Made by a program: the position numbers and the translations under genes. A stretch of DNA of 16,895 nt from Gryganskiella cystojenkinii (Eukaryota; Mortierellomycota; Mortierellomycetes; Mortierellales; Mortierellaceae). The stretch spans positions 1 through 16,895 of the forward strand of contig JAAAIG010000827.1 of the NCBI GenBank assembly GCA_015852425.1, read 5' to 3'. Shown in pieces: positions 1 to 8,814 of the stretch. Positions within the stretch are counted from its first letter, which is position 1, and each line of letters starts with the position of its first letter. Below the pieces are notes generated by a model. The model was given only the letters and a program-made list of their open reading frames with translations, was not told where the DNA came from and made no database searches.

Positions 1-46
1 CAAGACTCTGAATCTTGCAATCCGAGTTCGAGTCTCGGCGAGACCT
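1..46 (+). tRNA. tRNA-Gln (anticodon CTG), 3' portion; 5' half lies outside the window
   Basis: The window opens inside a tRNA, at the anticodon arm. Bases 1-5 pair perfectly with 13-17 (CAAGA/TCTTG) around the seven-base loop CTCTGAA (6-12), so the anticodon at 8-10 is CTG, reading the glutamine codon CAG. A four-base variable region (18-21) follows. The T arm is CCGAG (22-26), loop TTCGAGT (27-33) and CTCGG (34-38). The acceptor 3' strand is CGAGACC (39-45) with discriminator T46. The anticodon loop and T arm match the usual eukaryotic tRNA-Gln(CTG) pattern. No intron is seen after position 37 of the tRNA. The D arm and 5' acceptor strand are upstream of base 1 and cannot be checked. Confidence 0.92.
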
Positions 47-50
47 CTTC

Positions 51-55
51 TTTTT
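51..55 (+). terminator. RNA polymerase III T-run terminator of the tRNA-Gln gene
   Basis: A run of five T residues begins five bases after the tRNA discriminator base. This is the normal position and form of a pol III terminator. Confidence 0.8.
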
Positions 56-364
56 GCATTTCATGGTTGCTTTTTTGATCCTGAGAAAACTCCAGAAGAG
101 CCTATCTACTCACCTCCGAAGGCACATTGAGAGCTCAGTATGCCTAGAGGGATCTTGGGTGAAAAAAAACCCCCTTTGAGACCTCAGTCCCCTCCTGCAC
201 AGACCTCACGGGCAGAATTTCAAAAAATTCTCCACGGATTTTCCTTTCCCAGGGGGTTCAACATCATTTTTTTTTATTTCGATTTTGCTCGTGCGTTCGA
301 GGAATGTTTGTGCAATCTACCTGTTTCTTTCCGCAATCCGTTGTTGAACACAGGCAAGAGATCA

Positions 365-376
365 GGGGGGGGGGGG
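365..376 (+). repeat. G12 homopolymer run
   Basis: Twelve consecutive G residues occur in the otherwise T/A-rich upstream region. A mononucleotide tract like this is prone to length variation and sequencing error. Confidence 0.9.
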
Positions 377-898
377 CCGTTAGAATCTTCCCTAGGTTTC
401 CATCTTCCCCCCTGCATATGAGCGATGTTTTCCGAAGAAGGAGAACAAAAGTTGCGGCGATTGTCAATTACCAGTTATACAGGGTGAGGCGAAAGAAAAG
501 ATACATTATTCTGGATCCGTTGAATGAGAAATGAGGCAATTTCTTTTTTGCTTTGTCTGAAAGAGAGGGTGCAGTATGGTTCATGTCATGAGCGATGAGC
601 AGCAAATCAAAAATGGACTTGCGAAAAACGCTAAAAAAAAATGCCTCAAAATTTCCCCCTCAGATTCTTTGTTTTCACCACCTAGAAGCACCGATCTTAT
701 CAATTCGTGGTCAGACTCAGAAACTGGACCTGAACCCGTTGGAGGCGAGGCAAAAAAAAAAAAAGAAAAAAGAGTCCGAAGACGAGACAAAAAGGAACCA
801 GACACAGCCAAAGAATGAGGGCGAGACATTTTTTTTACCTCAATTTTTTTTGACCAGTCCGGGGATCTCTATCGTTTCTCATCCTGTTTTCTCAGTTA

Positions 899-939
899 CC
901 TTTTTTTTCTTTTTCTTTTCTCTCTCTCTCTCTCTTTTC
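899..939 (+). repeat. Pure pyrimidine tract with an embedded (CT)n microsatellite
   Basis: Forty-one bases contain only C and T, including a (TC) dinucleotide run near 919-934. CT-rich tracts are common in fungal promoters just upstream of transcription starts, so this may mark the kinase core promoter region. That role is inferred. Confidence 0.75.
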
Positions 940-1404
940 ATCATCGTTATCCCCCCCTCTTGCCAACATTATCATCCATATACATTCATCACACAGTCTC
1001 CACATGTTGGTCATCACTATTCTCTAACACAACGCCCCCTTCGCTTACTTACATTCCTCCTTTTTTTCCCTCAACAAAAAAAGTATCTCCTTTTGAATCA
1101 CTTTGCTTATTCTCGGACTCAAGTTCCTTTTTCATTCCACTTGTAACAACACAACTTTATAGCAACATAGTCTTGCCACCCCCTTCTCTCTCCCTGTAAC
1201 TTATTATCTCTGATCTGCCACTTCGTTTTTTGTACAGTTATTATATTTCAACACCACCACCTTGCATAATCTCGCCTCCCCCTGTTATTTTATTCTGTTT
1301 TTTTTCTGTTTCTCCCTTGCATACCCAGTGTTTTTCGTTTTTCTTTCTTTTCCCCTCTACACCGTCCCATCTCCCCTTGCTCCTTCATTATCTACTTAAC
1401 AATC

Positions 1405-3622
1405 ATGGTTACCTTCTCAACCGATTACTGGGCCCCAGCCATGGAAGTCAACGTCCGTCGTCGACCTACCGACAAGTCTATCAATCAAAAACCTACACTA
1501 CTTGACCGAAACAACAGTAGTACCAGCAGCGCCAACGGTCACTACTTGAATCAAGATGAGCACTGGAACACGCTTCGACAGGTCCCCACAATAGATTCCT
1601 CGACCTCGTCGACGGGTCATCTTTCTGGTATGGGCCCTGAGTCCCCCTCGGCTCTCAAGAAGTCCTTGTACCCAAAACTACCCCCTGTCGCGATCACAAA
1701 TAGGAAGCAGACCTTGATGCACAAGATCTTCCATCATTCTTCGTCTTCTTCGCCTCCATCTTCACCCTTGGAGAGACGGGATCCCTTGGACGAAGACCCC
1801 CACCTTATGCAAGCCAATGCGACCTCGAGTCCGTTAATGGAAAAGAAGAACATCTTCAATTTCGCAAGTGTCCTGGGTCGTGCTGCTTCGTTTGCAGGAA
1901 GTGATCGTTCCGAATCCGGCAAGAAGCAGCAACAATCTGCCAGTCCATCTGTTCAAGGCGGCGGTCAACCGACATGTACTCTCAAAAAAAAGTACGGTTT
2001 ATGCGATAAGGGTAATATCGGTCAAGGCGCGACGGCCGTGGTCCGGTTAGCACACAAGTTGTCGGACACAGAAGACGAGGGCGAGAAGTTGTTTGCGGTC
2101 AAGGAATTCCGGAAACGGAGAAAGGACGAGACCGAGAAGGAATACGTCAAAAAGTTGACGAGTGAGTTCTGCATCTCGTCAACTCTACATCACGAAAACA
2201 TTGTCGAGACGGTGGATCTGGTCCAAGATGAGCAACAACATTGGTGTGAAGTTATGGTACGTACATTCAGTCTTTCCCGGTTTCGTTTGCATTTCCCTTT
2301 TTTCGATGGTCGACTATCTACTTCCCTTGGGATTCAATTTGGGCGCTCAGGACAGATCTAAATCTGCCTGCAGTTGAGGACAAAAAAAAGGGGGATACTG
2401 TTTACCTTCTATTTCTGGTGTGTCCCCTCTCCACTCAATCGCCGTATGGCTTGTTCCCAAGGATGGTCAGGACTCCTTCCTTGCCCCCTTGGTTTTCCCT
2501 TTTTGCCACACAATGGAAGAAATAGAGAGCATTGGAAGACATGTTCTGTTTTGGGCATTGTTTTTCCACGTGCGATAGTCATGACGACGGGTCCAATGTC
2601 CGCCCCGTGCGACATATCTGATCAATTTTTTTTTTTTTTTGGAACAATCACGACTTCAGGGACCTCCCTCCACCCACGATCATGAGTCGTGCCCTTTCTT
2701 GATTGTCAATTTTTTTTCCTGCTGTTTTTCGTCCTGACCCCCAATTTTTTTCCTCCCCAGTTTACCACAGTTAAAGAGATGGGGAGGAAAAGCATGCACC
2801 CCCCTGGATCGAGTACTGTTCTCTCTCCAAAACAAACCAACCAAACAAAAAAACGAGGCATTTTTAATTCCTTTGTGTCACCACAGCTACAACACCAGCC
2901 CAACGGTCGAATCTTCTTTTGTTCTGTCCTAAATTCACGCATCTCGAACTAGTCTATTTTGCTAACGTTTTCAAATTGCTCCATCTTTTTCGCCATCATA
3001 GGAGTACTGCTGTGGAGGAGACCTTTACAACTCCATTAAGCAAGGCCACATGTCCCGCATCGAAATCGATTGCTGTTTCAAGCAACTCATGAACGGTGTC
3101 GCGTATTTGCACTCGATGGGCGTTGCCCATCGCGATATCAAACCCGAAAACTTGCTTCTCGACGGCACCGGTCACCTTAAGATCACGGATTTTGGCGTCT
3201 CAGATGTCTTCCGGATGTGTTGGGAAAAGAACCCTCATCTTTCCAAGGGTCTCTGCGGGTCAGAGCCTTATATCGCACCCGAGGAATTCTCTTCCAAGGA
3301 ATATGACGCTCGACGCGTTGATGTCTGGGCCTGCGGCATTGTGTATTATTGTATGGTCTATCAAGGCATCCCGTTTAGGGCCGCGACCGACAAGGACCCC
3401 AATTTCCAACACTTTTTGGAGATGCGCGCAGTGAACAACTATGAGCCGTTTGAAAAGTTACCTTTTGGTGCTCGGAATCTGATGAAAAAGATTCTCGATC
3501 CCAACCCAGAGACCAGGATCACCATCGAAGGTGTTCTGGAGGATGAGTGGTTCAAGTCGATCGAGACTTGTATCCATGGCGAGAACCTCGACCCACATCG
3601 TCACTTTGAGCCTAGTCTCTAA
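1405..3622 (+). CDS. SAT4: Hal/Sat4/Hrk1-type serine/threonine protein kinase, 490 aa, two exons
   Basis: Exons are 1405-2256 and 3002-3622 (TAA stop), joined in phase 0 across GTACGT...ATAG. Residues 1-190 are a Ser/Pro-rich, probably disordered N-terminus; the kinase domain spans about 195-475. Visible motifs are the glycine loop GQGATAVV, the lysine of FAVKEF (K233), a helix-C glutamate (E254), HRDIKPEN with catalytic D329, DFG (D347) and APE (376-378). All key residues are present, so it should be active. The stretch CGSEPYIAPEEF before and at the APE motif is typical of the fungal Hal4/Hal5/Hrk1 group, which controls nutrient and cation transporters such as Trk and the plasma-membrane proton pump. 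The start ATG has A at -3 and G at +4; a second in-frame ATG at 1441 is possible. The exact paralogue (Sat4, Hal5 or Hrk1) is not certain, so the symbol is a family label. Confidence 0.93.
2257..3001 (+). other. Long (745-nt) intron of the kinase gene
   Basis: The donor is GTACGT and the acceptor ATAG. The flanking codons join as HWCEVM|EYCCGGDLY, which is continuous kinase hinge sequence, so no coding exon is missing. The intron is about six to eight times longer than most others in the window. It contains long T-runs (for example near 2626-2640) and an inverted repeat, CACGACT (2649-2655) with AGTCGTG (2685-2691). I see no gene inside it. Confidence 0.85.
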
Positions 3623-3766
3623 ACCATTAGCATTTACCGTCGCATAATCCCAAACTCCCGTCGTCATCTAATCATAAACAATGTCTTCACTCATAAACAT
3701 AACCACTTCAGAAAGAATTTCTTTGCAAGCTATTTTTTTTGGTGTGATAATGGTTTTTTTTGTCTG

Positions 3767-6700
3767 TTATCGCAAGCACAACTCTTCGATTGTGATGGCT
3801 ACTTCAATGATGTCCTCAAGGTCATGCCATCGCCTCTGGAGAGATCCTCCGATAACGGACAGGAGATCCGACATCGCCAGCCAACCGGAAGAGGACGACG
3901 ATGGATGACCACCGGTTGAATCTCCCATGACCTTGCGGGACAAGGCTTCTTCGACACCAGTGCCTTCAATCTCATGTCGTCGAATACCTCGCGCCTCGAC
4001 CCAGGCCCAGATCAAGATCTCCATCATCATAACGGTCCACTCGAGTTGTTCCATGTCCTTGGCGTTCCACTTCTCCAAGGTTTCATCCTCATTCTCAAAC
4101 GAAGGATCCGATGTTGTTGATGGCGGTACTTTTGAAGATGTCCTTGTGGATCTTGATTTCGACGAAGACGACGACGAAGTGGAAGAAGACGCTGTCGAAC
4201 CTGCAGCAGCGGTCGCTGGTCGGACACCTGGGGGCGATGAATACGAATCCACAACTCTCTTGAAGTTTAACATCGTGCCAGATCCACCACTACTGCTCTT
4301 GGCCGTGGTTTTAGAACGGAACCAGAGATCGACCAGGATCATGACAAAGGTACTTGATCCCATGCAGATCCCGGTTTGACTCTTGAACCCTCCACCTTCT
4401 TGCCCTCCCGCAAAGAAATCGAGCGCAGAAGCGGCAGACGAGGCAAACGATTCATCCGCCAAGTTGGTCGTAGTCTCATCCGGGCTCTTTTCCTTCATGG
4501 CACATCGCAAACCGGCACCGGATCCGGTACCAGAACTCAACAAAGTGGGGCCCTTGATTAACGTCTTCAAAAAGATCTCGGTTTGGTCCAGGCTGTATCG
4601 TTCTAGGGTAAACGCCGACCAAGGCGGTTGTTTGTTGCTGCTCCCAGGCCCGGATCCAGGCAGTTTCCTATCCTTGTTCACTTTACTCAGTCTCGACAGG
4701 GTCTCCCGAGCTAATTCCTCCAGGCCGTTCTCGGGGAAGAGTGTACCCGCTTGTGTAAACCGGATCATCATTAAAAGAATCTGCTGTCCGAGCTGTAAGG
4801 TCTCCATACCAGCAGGGTCCAACTGACACGGACTGTTCAAGGGCCAGGGGCTAGTTTGCTTTCCATGTTGTGCCAAGGTCTTTTGAGACGACGATGAGGA
4901 TGATGACAGTGGCGGCGAGAAAAATTTGGAGGACATGGCCAGCCCAATAATATCGAAGGCCACATCCAAACCCTGCCGAGTTCCTTTTGATCGCGATATT
5001 GGGTCAAACTCAAGGACATTCCGGCAAAAGAACGATTTTGATCCGACTACATGCAGGATATAAAAAACACAGATAAAATAAAAAGTTAGATGATCCATAT
5101 TTTATCTTTTTTTGTTTTGCTCTTCATCACGATTGCCTTACCATTGCTCAAAACAGTATCCTGCTCCAAAACTCTCAACAATAATCCCACAATAGCTCTG
5201 CCAAGTCCCTCTCGAATGATCCGCTCTTCTGGTTCAATAGACTTTCCAGACAGTGAGGTGTTCGAGCCTGGTTCCTCAGCCCGATCCTCTCCGCCAAGGA
5301 GCATCCTTCGGATATGGCGCTCCTGCGCCGCGACATGTTGTTTTGAGTCTGGCTTGTTCGAGTCAAATCCGAATTCCGCTTTTATCAGATCCCAGACATC
5401 GTTCCATCTTGGCAAGCCACTGGCCGAGATCGTCTTGTCCATGCCAAACATCCCATTGCCCTGAAACCCTCCTCCTGTATTGCCACCGAAAGACGTACTA
5501 TTCGATGAATAGGAGGAAGATGATCCAGAGTTTTGGTTCACAGAGAAGATGCTCCTGCCATCCAGTAGCTCCTGGGTTCTTTTTCGGGTATTCCAGATAT
5601 CGGCAAAAATCTGGGGTCCATGAAGGGTCAAGGCCCTGTCCAAGACATGGATTGCGGCCTCAATTGTTGTGGGGTCTTTCAAGGGCGAGAGAACGATGGC
5701 GTAAAAGAATGCTGCGATAAATTCTCTATGGAATTTCATAAAAGTACCAAGTCAATATATATGTATAAAAGAAGTAGAAAAAATACTGGAAACTGGTATA
5801 ACGGTATATACTCACTTTGTTGGTCGTCGATGAGGTCCCAGTAGTATGTCAAACATATCGACTCCAGCGGCATCTGCAATGAATAAATAACCACAAAAAA
5901 AAAAAAGTGTTAACGAAGCGGATCAAATTCTTTAATAAGAGAGTTGATCTTATATTGAACTTACCCAAACCCTCCTTGAAGAAGACCACGATGTTCTGCT
6001 CCGTATTCCGATTGAATTCCACGACTTGCGGTTCGGCAGGTCCCGATACACAGAAGCTCTCTTCCAGACCTGTATTCTTTTCGTCCATAGTCCGTTTCGA
6101 TAACGACACAGAACTCAACGACAGTTGTTCAGAAGGCGAATTTGGTAGAGGCGGCGACGATGGCGCAGTGGAGTCTATGGAAGCAATGTCCCTAGTTGCT
6201 TCAGGACTGGTGATGGTCATGTGGTCAAGACCCTCGATATAAGATGCCTCCAGACGTTGTTTCTTGGTCAGTTGAGAAACTTCTGAATCAGCTTCGGAAT
6301 CGGTCTGCTGTGGCTGCTGCTGCTGTTGATGTTGTTGGTCTTCCTCCTCCTTTGGTTCCAGGGTAAGTTTGTCTCCATCTTTTGGTTTCAGTGGTGATAA
6401 ACTGGAGGCAAATAGTCGAGAACTCGGACCTTGAGTTCGCTTTCTTGTTCCCCTGGGAGTAGCAGTCTTGGGCCGGATCACAGAAGGCAAGTTGTCAACA
6501 CCTTCTCTGAAACCAGAGCTGTGGAGCCACTCATACAGCTCTACGAGCTCTGGGTTCATAAACCGACTTGTCGAAGATGAGATCCATTCTTCTGTGATCG
6601 ATACCAGGTACTCGATACCGTTCTAAAAAGATAACAGTAAAGAAACGCAAAGAGAGCGAGAAATGAGACTCTGAAAAAAAACGGCAGTTGCAGGGATGCA

Positions 6701-6798
6701 TTTCCTAAACTAATGTCTTGCTTTGGAATGCGTGAATATATGTGTGTGTTTACTTCTGATTGTCGCTTATCGATGATTCGAGGTTTCCCGTCATCCAT
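3767..6798 (-). CDS. Uncharacterised 874-aa protein with chromo-like N-terminus and helical C-terminal region
   Basis: Five exons in transcript order: 6798-6754, 6622-5965, 5873-5816, 5725-5142 and 5046-3767 (TAA). Introns of 131, 91, 90 and 95 nt all have GT/AG ends and keep frame. The start ATG has a strong context (ACCACC before ATGG). Residues 5-52 (RIIDKRQSENGIEYLV ... NPELVELYEWL) follow the chromo/chromo-shadow pattern, but the aromatic KWKGY-type core is missing. Residues 65-215 are low complexity, with a Gln-rich run at 111-121 and many Ser/Pro. Predicted helical segments follow (about 220-310, 350-450, 525-570 and 780-807), broken by Ser/Gly-rich linkers including a serine-rich run at 732-754. 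No signal peptide or clear membrane segment is seen. I do not recognise the family; a nuclear or chromatin role is only an inference from the N-terminus. It converges on the kinase gene and diverges from TRAX. Confidence 0.85.
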
Positions 6799-7057
6799 GG
6801 TGGTGATGAGGAGTGCAAAGAAAAAAAGGGTATAATGCTGAAAAGGAAAAGAGAGATGCTTTGCCTTATTTTGTTCATTCCCAATAAATGGTGGCGCACT
6901 CCTCAAGGCGCGTTATCATTTGACAGTCACCCTAGTGTTTCCTCCCAAAAGCAAAAAGAGAATCAACACGCTCATTATTGCTTCGGACACTCTCTCTTTG
7001 CAGACACACGTTCATTCCTCCAGGACAGCTATAGACCTCAACAAAAAAGAAACCCTC
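6799..7057. promoter_or_regulatory. Shared divergent upstream region of the uncharacterised gene (-) and TRAX (+)
   Basis: Only 259 nt separate the two start codons, so both promoters must lie here or in the first exons. A GCGCGTT element (6907-6913, AACGCGC on the minus strand) lies in the middle. No TATA box is obvious. Confidence 0.6.
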
Positions 7058-8700
7058 ATGGATAACCCTGCAGACGTGCACATGGAAACACCGCCAGCAG
7101 CCTCGGCCCTGGAGCAAGATCCTCTCTTGTCAGTAAATGCACATTCCTCCAAGGACGAATCAATTCGTGCCAGTCTTGGAACCTCTATCTTCAAGGACTT
7201 TGGCATCTACCGCGATATCTTGGAACAGCACGTAAGAAACGATAACAAACACACGCCACGGAAGTGATATACTTGAATACGGAACTCGTGCCGCATGTTG
7301 GACACTCACTCACCTCGTCATTTTTTTTATAATTATTCTCAACGCATAATAGCACGAGAGGCGAGAACGCATCATCAAAGTTTCCAGGTAGATGACAAGG
7401 ACAACGAGTAGAGAAAAGAGCGAACGGGCGTCTAAGACAGCGGAAACTAACCACACGAATCATCGACAAATCCTTCTACAGGGATATCAACAACTTTAGC
7501 AAAAAAATGATCTTTGCGCTTCATCGCGCGGAACCCAAGGAGTACCTCCCACAGTTCTCTGGATCCTCGGAGGCATTGATCGAGTTCAAGGAGAAGCACG
7601 CCACCATCTTGAAGCTCTTTCATAGAGTTGCGATTGACTTGCAGGATTCAAACTATCATCGTTACCAAAGAAGTATATCTGGTGCGATGCAAGAATATGT
7701 AAGGCTCAAGAACATTCACTCGTGACACTGGGCTGTTTTTTAATAGGACCGAATGAGAGTTTTATTTCACTAACTCTGCCTCTTGGACATTTTCCGAAAT
7801 GTTTGATAGATCGAGGCTATGACTTTAGAATATTACCTGGTCCACGGAGGACTCATGCCCAAATCCGAGCTAGAAAAGGATCTCATCTTCATGACCACGC
7901 CTGAACAGATGAGCAATCCAGATCTGATCATTAGTCTTTCAGAGACTTCGTCCTTTGGAGGCGGTGGTGGAGGAGGAAGAGGTGGTGGGCGAGGAGCTCG
8001 AGGCGGATCAAGAGGAAGAGGCAGCCGTGGTGGCGGTCGTGCTGAAGGCGACAGACGTGGACCCTACACTAAAGATAACAAGAACGACAGCGAACAAAAA
8101 CAAAATTCATCCAAGCCGTCCACGTCCGACGGAGCTGCTACATCATCACCGATGGCCGTTGATGTCGATTTGAGTGATCTCCCATCAACAATCACTACCG
8201 CCGAAGCAGCAGCAACAACTGCAGCACTTCTCTCAAGCCCCAGCCCGAACTCTGCGCCTTTAACCCGATTGAGCCTCGAAGTCACAGACGAGGACTACTT
8301 GCTCGGAATCGCAGACCTGACTGGAGAATTGATGCGACTCGCCATCAACACGCTTGGTCAATCCATCATTGCCACACCTCAGGACCCAAGCGCCATCGCT
8401 GCTGCATTGCCCACTCCAGAAGTCCGTGTCCAACAAATCTTGAATTTTCTTCGAGAGATCAAGTCTGGTTTCGATGGTCTTGCTCTCACGAGGGCCTCGC
8501 CAATCTCGAAAAAAATGGGCGTCTTGAAACAGTCGCTCAACAAGATCGAGTTGGCCTGTTACAATGTCAAGGTCCGGGGAGCTGAATACCCACCAGAGAT
8601 CTTGAGACAGCTCTTGATGAGCGGACAAGATATTGGTGGAGGCGGTAGTAACGGAGGGGGACAAAACGGCGACGAAGCAAGAAACGACGACGATGAATAG
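7058..8700 (+). CDS. TSNAX: Translin-associated factor X (TRAX), 438 aa, four exons, with Arg-Gly-rich insertion
   Basis: Exons are 7058-7231, 7353-7387, 7482-7698 and 7810-8700 (TAG); introns are 121, 94 and 111 nt. TRAX pairs with translin in the C3PO endoribonuclease, known for removing passenger RNA strands and processing tRNA fragments. The protein reads as TRAX throughout: FKDFGIYRDILEQHHERRER, IIKVSRDINNFSKKMIFALHR, SGAMQEYIEAMTLEYYL, EDYLLGIADLTGELMRLAIN and a C-terminal KQSLNKIELACYNVKVRG block. The acidic residues taken as catalytic in TRAX correspond to E141 and E144 (QEYIE) and D311 or a neighbouring aspartate; all are kept. The unusual part is residues 190-295: an Arg/Gly-rich stretch (about 192-226), then a charged and Ala/Ser/Pro-rich linker, where human TRAX has a short loop. 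The C-terminus is Gly/Asn/Asp-rich. The first 3' splice site has an in-frame alternative 6 nt downstream; the chosen one gives the family's HHxRRERII pattern. Its partner translin is not in this window. Confidence 0.95.
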
Positions 8701-8814
8701 TTATCAAGATCGTTCCGTTCATTAAAACTAAGCATTACGCACACCACATGTTCTTTTTGGGGGTGTAGGATGGAGCAAGATGTATTTTCTGTTACATTTT
8801 TACATTTTTTTCTT

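Larger units (their letters stand above)
56..1404 (+). promoter_or_regulatory. Gene-free upstream region and 5' leader of the kinase gene
   Basis: I find no convincing gene in these 1.35 kb. The open frames here are short, overlap one another and encode Lys/Phe/Ser/Pro-rich low-complexity peptides. The region contains a G12 run (365-376), A-runs around 750-765 and a 41-nt pure pyrimidine tract (899-939). The last 400 nt are CT/T-rich and contain no ATG on the plus strand between 1007 and 1404. That is what a long scanned 5' leader for the kinase start at 1405 would look like. No clear TATA box or transcription start can be fixed from sequence alone. Confidence 0.55.

Noticed and set aside
264..534. 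Short frames on both strands near the G12 run
   Set aside because: They have no family resemblance, no splice-consistent extension, and overlap each other in conflicting frames.
595..1146. 183-codon plus-strand frame upstream of the kinase
   Set aside because: The product is low complexity (Lys runs, Phe and Ser-Leu repeats) created by A-runs and the CT tract. It overlaps other equally poor frames and has no domain.
2540..2740. Possible box C/D snoRNA in the kinase intron
   Set aside because: ATGACGA near 2580 is one base off a C box, and CTGA sequences occur downstream, but the spacing is wrong and no terminal stem brings the boxes together.
3927..4379. 150-codon plus-strand frame opposite the uncharacterised gene
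   Set aside because: It is a shadow of the last exon; its acidic and Ser-rich stretches are the complement of Ser-rich codons in the real frame.
6799..6906. N-terminal extension of the uncharacterised protein to an ATG at 6906
   Set aside because: The extension adds a hydrophobic, unlikely peptide, while the ATG at 6798 has a near-ideal context and directly begins the chromo-like segment.
7699..7904. Read-through of TRAX exon 3 or separate small frames at 7722-7904
   Set aside because: Reading through the donor gives a quick stop, whereas splicing 7698 to 7810 restores the conserved QEYIEAM motif.
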